Source: a virus
IMG/VR virus record: IMGVR_UViG_3300017917_001979
Coordinates: 1 to 42,413 of that record
Length of the DNA stretch: 42,413 bases
Reading direction: 5' to 3' (one strand)
Each line of letters starts with the position of its first letter. Position 1 is the first letter of the stretch. The notes beneath the pieces were generated by a model. It saw only the letters and a list, made by a program, of their open reading frames with translations, was not told the origin of the DNA and made no database searches. Positions 35,724-42,413 of this stretch are shown here, one piece after another. Made by a program: the position numbers and the translations under genes.

Positions 35724-37681
35724 TGAGCAATATGTATGATATTTTAGGCAAGTTAAAAAATTTGATGCCAGGACAAGATAAACCAGCAGAAGTTGCTAAA
35801 GAACCAGTATATGAAAGCGTGGAACCACGTGGCGATATTATGGAAGCTGTTAAAAATCTTGAAGAAAAATACATGGGCTTTAAGAAAACAGTAGCCGCAG
35901 TTAAGAAAGGTGGCAGTGCTGAAGATCCAGAAGCTGTAGCCGCCGCTATTGGTCGTAAAAAATATGGCAAAGAAAAATTTCAAAAGGCCGCTGCCGCTGG
36001 TAAAAAATTAGGCGAAGCTGCTAAACCAGACTATATTGACTTAGACAAAGATGGCGACAAGAAAGAGTCAATGAAAAAAGCCGCTAAAGATGCCAAGGCT
36101 AAAAAAGCAGTTAAAGAAGGCGAGTACGATCCAGCACCGATTGATCCAGAAGCAGTAGCTAAACGTAAACGCTTACAAGCACTAAAAGATAAACAAGAAG
36201 CTGACCGTGCTGAACACGGCAGTGATCACAAATCCTCTAGTCGATTTGTTAAAGGCAAGGCCTACGGTGGTGCCGCACAGAAAGACGATGCCGATGATGA
36301 ACTAAACGAATACAGCCAAGCAGAGTACGATCAAGCAATGGCAGACTTCAAAGCCAAAGGTGGTAAAGCAAAACAATTACCACCAGGTAGTGCTAAAAAT
36401 CCTATTTCTACAGCAAGTCGTCATATTGCTGGCCGCGGTGAAGCAGGTAAGGGCAAGACAGCTGGGCGCGGTGCAAAAATTGATCCTAAAGGCAAACCAG
36501 TGGTTGACGTATATGAAAAAGCACCCCCAGGCGCTAAAGCAGAACGTATGGTTAAACATATCAAACAAGGATATGCTAAAGACGGCAAACTAACTAAGAA
36601 AGAAAAAGGTATTGCTTACGCTACAGCATGGAAAGCACACAATAAAGGCCAAGTAGAAGAAGGTGTTGAATTTGGTGACACTATTAAAAACAGTGAAGCC
36701 AAATTGACTAAGGCAAAACCTGTTATGGTTAAAGAAAGTCGTATGATACAAGAAGGCGACTATTTCTATGAAAAATTAGGCAAGGCTCTGGCAGAAAAGA
36801 ATCCTACACTAAACACAGCTGATTCTAGTTTTGTTACAGCAGTTCGCCAAGAAATGGTAGCACAGGGTATGGAACCAAATCGTGCTCGTAATATTATTAT
36901 GACTGACGAAGATTTTATCAGTGATGTAGCAAGCTCATATGCTCACTACTGTCAAGAAATTGCTGAATGTGGTGCTCCAATGAATTCACTTCTAGGTGGT
37001 ACAACAGTTGAGCAAGAGCTAGACGAAATTGCTCGTTTGGCAGGTCTTCCAGTAGAAGAAAATGAAGTGTATAACGAAGTAAACATGGAAGAAAGTCCAG
37101 ACACTATGGACGAAGGTAATGCGTTTACTGGTAAACTAGCCGCTACACGTAAAGGTGAAAAGTTTGAACTAGGTGGCAAAGAGTTTACAGACACTAGTGA
37201 TCTTGGTGAATCTGCTCTTGAAGAAGAAGAAATGGGCGAAGGTAATGAATTCTCTGGCGCACTAGCCAAAGCTAAAGCTGCTGGCGAAAAGGAGTTTGAA
37301 GTGGACGGTAAGAAATATACAGTTAAAGAAGATATTAATGTTAACATTAGTGCTACAGGTGAAGAGGATGCTCTTAATCTAATTCGCAAGCTAAGTGGTA
37401 TGCCAGTTATTGCTGTAGCAGCGCACGAAGCAGAGCCAGTAGTTGACATGACCAGCGAAGCAGAAGCAGTTGAAGAAGATCGCGATATTGAGTATGTAAA
37501 TACTCCACGCGAACAAGTTGCACCGCTAGATGCTGCGATTCCAAGTGGTACAGATCTACATAAATCTAAAGAACAGTACAAGAAAGAATACCCTGGTGAC
37601 AATCCAATGGCTGTTAAAGAAGAAGTTGAAGACAGTCTATGGAAACGTTATAACAGTATGATTAAAACTGTTAAAAAATAA
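35723..37681 (+). CDS. Lys/Glu-rich putative head protein, 652 aa
   Basis: A highly charged, largely disordered protein. In order: residues 69-90 with A-I-G-R-K-K-Y-G-K-E-K-F, 107-116 with D-L-D-K-D-G-D-K-K-E (a Ca-loop-like acidic turn), a basic Gly/Lys-rich stretch (250-330), a globular part (345-430), then E-I-A-R-L-A-G-L at 435-442. Next come two related units beginning E-G-N-A-F-T-G-K-L (about 464) and E-G-N-E-F-S-G-A-L (about 506), L-I-R-K-L-S-G-M from 553, and an acidic tail. Several of these blocks recur in uncharacterised virion proteins of aquatic T4-like phages. Many I/L-x-E sites suggest gp21 processing. A DNA-condensing or internal head role is inferred. Start and stop overlap neighbours by 1 nt. 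Confidence 0.65.
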   Translation: MSNMYDILGKLKNLMPGQDKPAEVAKEPVYESVEPRGDIMEAVKNLEEKYMGFKKTVAAVKKGGSAEDPEAVAAAIGRKKYGKEKFQKAAAAGKKLGEAAKPDYIDLDKDGDKKESMKKAAKDAKAKKAVKEGEYDPAPIDPEAVAKRKRLQALKDKQEADRAEHGSDHKSSSRFVKGKAYGGAAQKDDADDELNEYSQAEYDQAMADFKAKGGKAKQLPPGSAKNPISTASRHIAGRGEAGKGKTAGRGAKIDPKGKPVVDVYEKAPPGAKAERMVKHIKQGYAKDGKLTKKEKGIAYATAWKAHNKGQVEEGVEFGDTIKNSEAKLTKAKPVMVKESRMIQEGDYFYEKLGKALAEKNPTLNTADSSFVTAVRQEMVAQGMEPNRARNIIMTDEDFISDVASSYAHYCQEIAECGAPMNSLLGGTTVEQELDEIARLAGLPVEENEVYNEVNMEESPDTMDEGNAFTGKLAATRKGEKFELGGKEFTDTSDLGESALEEEEMGEGNEFSGALAKAKAAGEKEFEVDGKKYTVKEDINVNISATGEEDALNLIRKLSGMPVIAVAAHEAEPVVDMTSEAEAVEEDRDIEYVNTPREQVAPLDAAIPSGTDLHKSKEQYKKEYPGDNPMAVKEEVEDSLWKRYNSMIKTVKK

Positions 37682-38040
37682 TGAAAGTTTCAGAAATTAT
37701 AGCAGAATCTCGAGGTAAAGTTAGAAAGGCCACTAGACAGGCACTTTCTAACATTACCAGCTATCCATATCTTGACAACAATAGTCATCCTTATGTTGCC
37801 TATAGATTTGGTGTTGCTCTAGCAAAAAGCCCCAATGATGTAGAACACACAGAAGGACCAATCGGCAGCGAATTCACAACCATTGGATACAGTGATGCAG
37901 ACCAAGAAATCATTGATCATGCACGCAAAGAATTTGGCTTCACAAAAAGAACACACAGTACCAAAGGGTCAGAAGAACTGGATAAAGTTAATAAAACTAG
38001 TCCAGTAGCTAAACCTAAAAGGAACAAATACGGTGTCTAG
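37681..38040 (+). CDS. Putative internal head protein, 119 aa
   Basis: A small basic protein. The N-terminus M-K-V-S-E-I-I-A-E followed by S is close to the T4 capsid-targeting decapeptide and offers I-A-E/S as a gp21 cleavage site. The body contains Y-V-A-Y-R-F-G-V-A-L-A and E-F-T-T-I-G-Y-S-D-A-D-Q-E-I-I-D-H-A, a small conserved-looking domain seen in other phage hypothetical proteins. The C-terminal 25 residues are Lys-rich and disordered (P-V-A-K-P-K-R-N-K). Basic, small, protease-tagged proteins of this sort are what T4 packs as internal proteins. The stop of the 652-aa gene overlaps its ATG, and its own 3' end overlaps the next gene by 8 nt. Confidence 0.65.
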   Translation: MKVSEIIAESRGKVRKATRQALSNITSYPYLDNNSHPYVAYRFGVALAKSPNDVEHTEGPIGSEFTTIGYSDADQEIIDHARKEFGFTKRTHSTKGSEELDKVNKTSPVAKPKRNKYGV

Positions 38041-38332
38041 AGAACATAGATTAACCAGTAAAGACTTCTATAATACAGAAGACTTAGTTGAAGATGCGGT
38101 ACTAGATAGCAACGATCCTTTGTACGACATACAACGTCTGTCAGGTTTGAATGTAGGCAAACTACAAGAATACAAGGGCGAAGGCACAGTAAGCACAGAA
38201 GGTAGTAATATTAGTCATACTGCCAACGAAAAAATTCAATATCAACAGCAACACAATATCCAACCAGGAACTCCAGAGTGGTTCCGCTTATGGTTTAGTT
38301 TACCGTATCTAACAGGCGAAAAACCTTACTAG
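38033..38332 (+). CDS. Small protein with the R-L-S-G-L motif, 99 aa (GTG start)
   Basis: Begins with GTG inside the 3' end of the preceding gene (AAAGGA lies 8 nt upstream as SD). Residues 32-39 are D-I-Q-R-L-S-G-L, the motif that ends gp22 and the 632-aa protein. The rest is polar, and the C-terminus W-F-R-L-W-F-S-L-P-Y-L-T-G-E-K-P-Y looks like a conserved aromatic tail. No family recognised. It is the last gene before gp17 in the head-gene block. Confidence 0.6.
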   Translation: MSREHRLTSKDFYNTEDLVEDAVLDSNDPLYDIQRLSGLNVGKLQEYKGEGTVSTEGSNISHTANEKIQYQQQHNIQPGTPEWFRLWFSLPYLTGEKPY

Positions 38333-38340
38333 TATAAGTA
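38333..38340 (+). promoter_or_regulatory. Late promoter TATAAGTA for gp17
   Basis: One mismatch from TATAAATA. It ends 5 nt (ATTGT) before the gp17 ATG at 38346, placing the predicted +1 at the start codon. No SD is present. Confidence 0.5.
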
Positions 38341-38345
38341 ATTGT

Positions 38346-39914
38346 ATGGCAACGGCAAAAGGTACAGATAATGTACTTGTGAAAAAGCCCCATACTAAAT
38401 CGGCATTTACACAAGCACAAATACAAGAATTTATAAAATGCTCAGATCCAGAAACAGGACCTGAATATTTTATGAGTAACTATTTTTACATACAACATCC
38501 TACAAAAGGACGTATGCTGTATGAGCCATTTGACTATCAACGTCGTCTAATCGAAACATATCACAAATATCGCTATAGCATATCGCTAATGCCCCGACAA
38601 ACAGGTAAGTCAACAAGTGCCGCAGGTTACTTGTTATGGTACGCTATGTTCGTACCAGATAGTACTATCCTAATTGCCGCACACAAATTTACAGGCTCAC
38701 AAGAAATCATGCAACGTATCCGCTATGCTTATGAAAGCGTGCCAGACTTTATACGTGCAGGTGCTGTGAGTTACAACAAAGGTAGTATCGATTTTGATAA
38801 TGGTAGTCGTATAGTTTCAGCTACAACAACAGAAAACACAGGTCGTGGTATGTCTATATCACTACTATACTGTGACGAGTTTGCGTTTGTGCGCCCAACC
38901 ATTGGACGAGAATTTTGGACTTCTATCAGTCCCACACTAGCAACTGGTGGTAAATGTATTATTACAAGTACGCCCAACAGTGATGAAGATCAGTTTGCTA
39001 CCCTATGGAAAGGTGCTAACAAATGCCTAGATGAGTATGGTAATCCTACAGAACTGGGCATCAATGGGTTCAAGGCCTTTAGAAGTTATTGGAGTGAGCA
39101 TCCAGATCGTGATGACAAATGGGCCGCAGAACAACGAGCACAGTTAGGTGATGAACGTTTCCGTCGAGAGATGGACTGTGAGTTTATTATCTGGGACGAA
39201 ACACTGATCAATCCTAGTACGCTTGTTGAACTAGCCGGCATTGATCCTATAGAACGTCAAGGACAAGTACGCTGGTACAAACGTCCTAATCCTGAAATGA
39301 CTTATCTAGTGGCATTAGATCCAAGCCTAGGTACTGGTGGCGACCCTGCGGCTATACAGATATTTGAGTTACCAACATTTTATCAGGTCGGCGAGTGGCA
39401 ACACAATCGCACCCCAATACAACAACAGGTCGGCATACTCAGCGAAATTACCAAATACATTGCCGAAACGGTGCCAGTGACTAGCATTTACTACAGCATT
39501 GAAAACAATACTTTGGGTGAAGCGGCATTAGTTTCAGTGTCAGAGATAGGTGAAGAAAACATTAAAGGAACGTTCTTAAGCGAACCTAAGCAGGCCACTA
39601 GCGGACGTAGATATCGCCGAGGATTCAACACAACAAATAAAAATAAACTTGCAGCCTGCGCCAAACTAAAAAATTTAATTGAAACTAAACGTATGACTGT
39701 TAGTAGTAAAAATCTAATATCAGAACTAAAAACATTTGTTCGAACCGGCGCAACAATAGCGGCAAAACCAGGCGAAACAGACGATCTTGTTATGAGCCTA
39801 GTGTTAATTGTGCGCATGGCACAACTTCTACAATCTTATGATAGTAAGCTAGACAACGCTATGAGAGACACTATCGACGATGTAATTGAGCCAATGCCAT
39901 TTATCGTATTCTAA
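38346..39914 (+). CDS. gp17: Terminase large subunit gp17
   Basis: The DNA packaging ATPase and nuclease. Walker A is P83-R-Q-T-G-K-S-T90, Walker B L173-L-Y-C-D-E178 and the coupling motif S-T-P 208-210. The C-terminal RNase H-like nuclease has V-A-L-D-P-S-L-G-T-G-G-D-P, Y-Y-S-I-E-N-N-T and G-E-T-D-D-L-V-M-S-L, supplying the three acidic clusters. The 522-aa length is somewhat below T4 gp17 (610 aa), lacking part of the C-terminal extension. An intact family member by all visible motifs. No SD precedes the ATG; the preceding stop is 13 nt away and a late octamer fills the gap. Confidence 0.96.
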   Translation: MATAKGTDNVLVKKPHTKSAFTQAQIQEFIKCSDPETGPEYFMSNYFYIQHPTKGRMLYEPFDYQRRLIETYHKYRYSISLMPRQTGKSTSAAGYLLWYAMFVPDSTILIAAHKFTGSQEIMQRIRYAYESVPDFIRAGAVSYNKGSIDFDNGSRIVSATTTENTGRGMSISLLYCDEFAFVRPTIGREFWTSISPTLATGGKCIITSTPNSDEDQFATLWKGANKCLDEYGNPTELGINGFKAFRSYWSEHPDRDDKWAAEQRAQLGDERFRREMDCEFIIWDETLINPSTLVELAGIDPIERQGQVRWYKRPNPEMTYLVALDPSLGTGGDPAAIQIFELPTFYQVGEWQHNRTPIQQQVGILSEITKYIAETVPVTSIYYSIENNTLGEAALVSVSEIGEENIKGTFLSEPKQATSGRRYRRGFNTTNKNKLAACAKLKNLIETKRMTVSSKNLISELKTFVRTGATIAAKPGETDDLVMSLVLIVRMAQLLQSYDSKLDNAMRDTIDDVIEPMPFIVF

Positions 39915-39915
39915 G

Positions 39916-39923
39916 CATAAATA
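39916..39923 (+). promoter_or_regulatory. Late promoter CATAAATA for the 632-aa gene
   Basis: The octamer is followed by TTACT and the ATG at 39929, a spacing of 5 nt, without an SD. It directly follows the gp17 stop. Confidence 0.6.
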
Positions 39924-39928
39924 TTACT

Positions 39929-41827
39929 ATGAGAGAAATTAACAAAATATCTGAAGCACTATTTGAAAAGATACGTGATCGTTTTGAAGATGTTAGCCTA
40001 GGTGATGAAAACGCTAAAGCTACGCAGAATCCAGAAGACGCACGTTTCTTTAACTTTGACTACGTAGTTGATGGACATAACTTTGGTAATATTACTCTAA
40101 GTGTCATCGACGAAACTAGTCTAAAAGTTTATTTCAGTAAGAATATCAGCGACAAGCTAGATGACGAGCAAAAGAAACAATGGTATGGGTTCCTAAGAGA
40201 GCTACGTGAATTTGCACGTCGAAACATACTTAGTTTTGAACCAAGAGATATTACACGCTCAACACTAAAACATCGTGATATTGAACAGCAAAGCAAAGCC
40301 GACAGTACATATTCACAAAACGAAATCACAGAAAGTCGATTGCACGGCACTAGCCGCAGTAGCTACGAAAATGATGGCAATGTTCGTATTATTGTAAGAC
40401 ACAGTCAACCTGTAGTTGATGAAGTTAAAGGCGCAAGAGCACGACACATACGTGCTATCTATTTAGAAAATGCCGATGGCGAACGCTTGAAACTACCACA
40501 CAACAGTCTACGTTATGCTCGTGCTATGGCTCGCCATGTTAGTGAAGGCGGACAAATTGCAGACGAGTTTGGACAACATATTACTAATATTGCTGAAGAA
40601 TGCAATAAACTACGTCCATTTAAAAATGCTGTGTTACGTAGAACCTTTGAAGATGCAGAAACACAACAAATGGTTGAAGCGGCGTTTGAGTATCACGGAT
40701 TGTTAAGTAATACACTCAAAAAAGTTAGTAGCCGCAAAGGTTACAACGCATACAAAGAAAGTTATCAAGCAAACAATGATGTACTGTTAGATGATTTTGA
40801 CACTGACGCTATGCGTGAAAGATTTGTTAAGCGTACATACAACGACGCATTAGATTCTGCACTACCAATCGTGCAAAAGGCATATAAGATGAAAAAAGAA
40901 AATAAATTTGCTGAACAGTTTGAAGCATGGGCAAATAAAGTTACCGAAGGCACTTGGGCAGTACCCGAAGACGAACAAGATTACGAAAAACTAGCAGAAC
41001 TACTACAAGATGAACTCCCAGTGGGAGTTGATGCAGAAAATGCAACAGCTGCATTATACGATGTAATAGGCGATGATCGTTTATTTGACAGTTTATTAGA
41101 TTTGGCAAAACAAAATCCTGATGCAGATGCTCGTCCACTGATTACAGATTGGTTACAAGAAAACCAACCAATGGTATATCAAAAACTATTAAGTAACGAA
41201 GGTGACGATCCTAACTACCCAGCCGAAGGCACATATGGCTCAGCTATGGGTGGCGTAGACGGGGTAGTCTACGAAGATGACTACGACGAAGATCAAGTTG
41301 ACATGATACAATCAGCTATCATTCGTAGAATTTTAAACAACATCGGACAACACACAGAATTATTAATGAAAGCAGGACCTGATGGCGTAGCAAATGCTGC
41401 ACGTGATGTAGCATCATCTCACGCACCAGTTGAAGAACTAGGCTCAAGCGACATCAGCATTATGGTCAGAGAAGTGTATAATGAAGTGGGCGTAGAATAC
41501 CCAGAAGTTAACGAAGGCAAAATGAAAGAAGTTAGCATGGACCTTGAAGAACTGTCAGACGAAGAATTCAAGGCAAAATACGGCAAAACTAAAGAAGAAA
41601 TGAAATCAGCACTGGCAGAAACACAAGGCCAAGACTATGTAAACCGCGATGAAAAACTAAAACGTATGGGCGCGAAACCTCTAGGCATGATGGATAAACT
41701 TAAAAATATTCCTCAAGGATTTAAGGCAGGGTGGAAAGGTGATAGCGAAGATGAACTATCACTTTACAACAAATCAAAAGCAACAAACGAAGACATTACA
41801 GATATCAAACGACTAGCAGGCTTATAA
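39929..41827 (+). CDS. Putative internal head protein, 632 aa
   Basis: A large acidic, mainly helical protein. The N-terminus M-R-E-I-N-K-I-S-E followed by A offers I-S-E/A for gp21. Residues 10-130 are alpha/beta (F-N-F-D-Y-V-V-D-G-H-N-F-G-N). Residues 150-300 include R-I-I-V-R-H-S-Q-P-V-V-D and R-A-R-H-I-R-A-I-Y-L-E-N-A-D-G-E-R. Residues 300-560 are mostly helical, with a Gly/Tyr-rich acidic linker near 430. The last eight residues, D-I-K-R-L-A-G-L, are identical to a gp22 C-terminal octapeptide. A scaffold or head-interior role is inferred from these two terminal elements. The ATG lacks an SD, and a late octamer ends 5 nt before it. A terminator follows. Confidence 0.65.
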   Translation: MREINKISEALFEKIRDRFEDVSLGDENAKATQNPEDARFFNFDYVVDGHNFGNITLSVIDETSLKVYFSKNISDKLDDEQKKQWYGFLRELREFARRNILSFEPRDITRSTLKHRDIEQQSKADSTYSQNEITESRLHGTSRSSYENDGNVRIIVRHSQPVVDEVKGARARHIRAIYLENADGERLKLPHNSLRYARAMARHVSEGGQIADEFGQHITNIAEECNKLRPFKNAVLRRTFEDAETQQMVEAAFEYHGLLSNTLKKVSSRKGYNAYKESYQANNDVLLDDFDTDAMRERFVKRTYNDALDSALPIVQKAYKMKKENKFAEQFEAWANKVTEGTWAVPEDEQDYEKLAELLQDELPVGVDAENATAALYDVIGDDRLFDSLLDLAKQNPDADARPLITDWLQENQPMVYQKLLSNEGDDPNYPAEGTYGSAMGGVDGVVYEDDYDEDQVDMIQSAIIRRILNNIGQHTELLMKAGPDGVANAARDVASSHAPVEELGSSDISIMVREVYNEVGVEYPEVNEGKMKEVSMDLEELSDEEFKAKYGKTKEEMKSALAETQGQDYVNRDEKLKRMGAKPLGMMDKLKNIPQGFKAGWKGDSEDELSLYNKSKATNEDITDIKRLAGL

Positions 41828-41845
41828 GATACAATATCACAAGAC

Positions 41846-41872
41846 AAGGCACTTTTAAGTGCCTTTTCTTTT
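41846..41872 (+). terminator. Intrinsic terminator before gp32
   Basis: AAGGCACTT (41846-41854) and AAGTGCCTT (41857-41865) form a stem with a very short loop, followed by TTCTTTT. It separates head genes from gp32. Confidence 0.88.
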
Positions 41873-41902
41873 GGTAAAAATTCAATGATATCAGACTTGC
41901 GT

Positions 41903-41910
41903 GATAAATA
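41903..41910 (+). promoter_or_regulatory. Late promoter GATAAATA for gp32
   Basis: The octamer is 74 nt upstream of the gp32 ATG; the predicted +1 falls at about 41916, exactly where the leader fold begins. In T4, gene 32 also has late promoters besides earlier ones. Confidence 0.6.
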
Positions 41911-41915
41911 CTATT

Positions 41916-41952
41916 AACGTATAGTATATACATGCTTATACGTTTTAGGCAT
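41916..41952 (+). promoter_or_regulatory. Leader hairpin / candidate pseudoknot upstream of gp32
   Basis: AACGTATA (41916-41923) pairs with TATACGTT (41937-41944). ATGC (41932-41935) in the loop can pair with GCAT (41949-41952), forming an H-type pseudoknot at -69 to -33 from the ATG. T4 gene 32 has an autoregulatory pseudoknot in a similar place. The downstream stretch to the SD (TAAGGAG) is AT-rich and contains a 4-codon ORF (41958-41972) ending in the SD. Confidence 0.45.
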
Positions 41953-41984
41953 ACATTATGGCAAATTATTAAGGAGAACACATT

Positions 41985-42413
41985 ATGGCCACATCATTAG
42001 CAGAAATCCGTGCAAAGTTACAAGCACAAGAAAACCGCGGTCAAGGCGGTAGTTCACAAGGCGGCGACAACGCTATCTACGCTCACTGGAACATTCCAGA
42101 AAATTCATCAGCAAGAGTAAGATTTTTACCAGACGGCAACACAAAGAATGATTTCTTTTGGGCTGAACGTTTGATGATCAATTTGACCTTTGCTGGTGTT
42201 AAAGGACAGCCTGATAGCAAACCTGTAACCGTACAAGTTCCATGCGTGGAAATGTATGGTGAAGCATGTCCTGTGCTTGCCGAAGTGCGTACTTGGTTTA
42301 AAGATCCATCATTGGAAGAAATGGGTCGTAAGTATTGGAAGAAAAAATCATACTTGTTCCAAGGTTTTGTACGTGAGAATCCTCTAACAGACGATCAGCC
42401 ACCTACCAACCCA
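41985..42413 (+). CDS. gp32: Single-stranded DNA-binding protein gp32 (3' end outside window)
   Basis: The first 143 codons of T4-like gp32, the ssDNA-binding protein of replication and recombination. Residues 1-20 form the basic N-terminal helix used in T4 for cooperative binding (A-E-I-R-A-K-L-Q-A-Q-E-N-R). The OB-fold core starts at about 30 with Y-A-H-W-N-I-P and A-R-V-R-F-L-P-D-G, followed by F-F-W-A-E-R. The zinc region reads P-C87-V-E-M-Y-G-E-A-C95-P-V-L. T4 has a third Cys shortly after, here replaced, so the zinc site is altered, as in related aquatic phages. A strong SD (TAAGGAG) lies 8 nt before the ATG. The acidic C-terminal tail lies beyond the window. Confidence 0.9.
   Translation, partial: MATSLAEIRAKLQAQENRGQGGSSQGGDNAIYAHWNIPENSSARVRFLPDGNTKNDFFWAERLMINLTFAGVKGQPDSKPVTVQVPCVEMYGEACPVLAEVRTWFKDPSLEEMGRKYWKKKSYLFQGFVRENPLTDDQPPTNP

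Noticed and set aside
36952-37602. 216-codon antisense frame inside the 652-aa gene
   Set aside because: Ser/Leu-rich shadow of a Glu/Lys-rich coding strand, with no start signals.
2-42413. Prophage or lysogeny functions
   Set aside because: No integrase, repressor, attachment site or host gene was seen; the content is that of a lytic T4-like phage.

Overview
This window is part of the late (virion) region of a T4-like myovirus. The evidence is a set of T4 homologues: prohead protease gp21 (cut by the left edge), scaffold gp22, major capsid gp23, neck gp13 and gp14, tail completion gp15, dNMP kinase gp1, sheath gp18, tube gp19, a gp54/gp48-like tube initiator, head completion nuclease gp4, terminase gp16 and gp17, and ssDNA-binding gp32 (cut by the right edge). 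Moderate AT richness, a short gp23, an oversized sheath and mosaic fibre genes point to the aquatic T4-like phages rather than enteric T4. The host cannot be named from the sequence. No tRNA, integrase, transposase or CRISPR was seen.

Layout. 1-2.7 kb: head morphogenesis (21-22-23), closed by a bidirectional terminator. 2.8-4.0 kb: an antisense radical SAM gene. 4.2-20.2 kb: nine structural genes, mostly fibre-like, including a seven-Asp-box propeller candidate, a glycine-rich adhesin candidate and repeat proteins of 1546 and 2093 aa. 20.3-21.5 kb: a DUF115/GT42-like protein and a Nudix hydrolase. 21.4-24.4 kb: gp15 and gp14 on the minus strand. 24.5-26.2 kb: two small genes and a 403-aa gene of unknown role. 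26.2-28.2 kb: gp13, dNMP kinase and an antisense HNH-like zinc protein. 28.3-34.6 kb: sheath, tube, tube initiator, an unknown gene and gp4. 34.6-41.8 kb: gp16 and gp17, separated by four genes whose products carry head-protein-like motifs, then a 632-aa protein with the same motifs. 41.9 kb to the end: gp32 with a structured leader.

Regulation is the most interesting part. Almost every transcription unit is preceded by a TATAAATA-like octamer (core TAAATA), the T4 gp55-type late promoter. These fall into two classes. One lies about 17-29 nt (sometimes about 80-100 nt) upstream of the start, usually with a recognisable Shine-Dalgarno (SD). The other ends only 4-7 nt before the ATG with no SD, so the predicted transcript starts at or within about two nucleotides of the AUG (radical SAM, HNH-like, gp16, gp17, 632-aa gene). 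A perfect sigma70 promoter (TTGACA-N17-TATAAT) at 24480-24508 has the same geometry. The gp13 late promoter sits exactly in the loop of a 16-bp hairpin whose 3' arm holds the gp13 ribosome-binding region, which suggests a switch against translation of read-through RNA.

A recurring peptide (D/E)-I-x-R-L-(A/S)-G-L occurs at the C-termini of gp22 and the 632-aa protein and inside two proteins encoded between gp16 and gp17. Three proteins of the same region begin with T4 capsid-targeting-like N-termini ending in a gp21-type (L/I)-x-E cleavage site. Together these suggest a set of internal head proteins.
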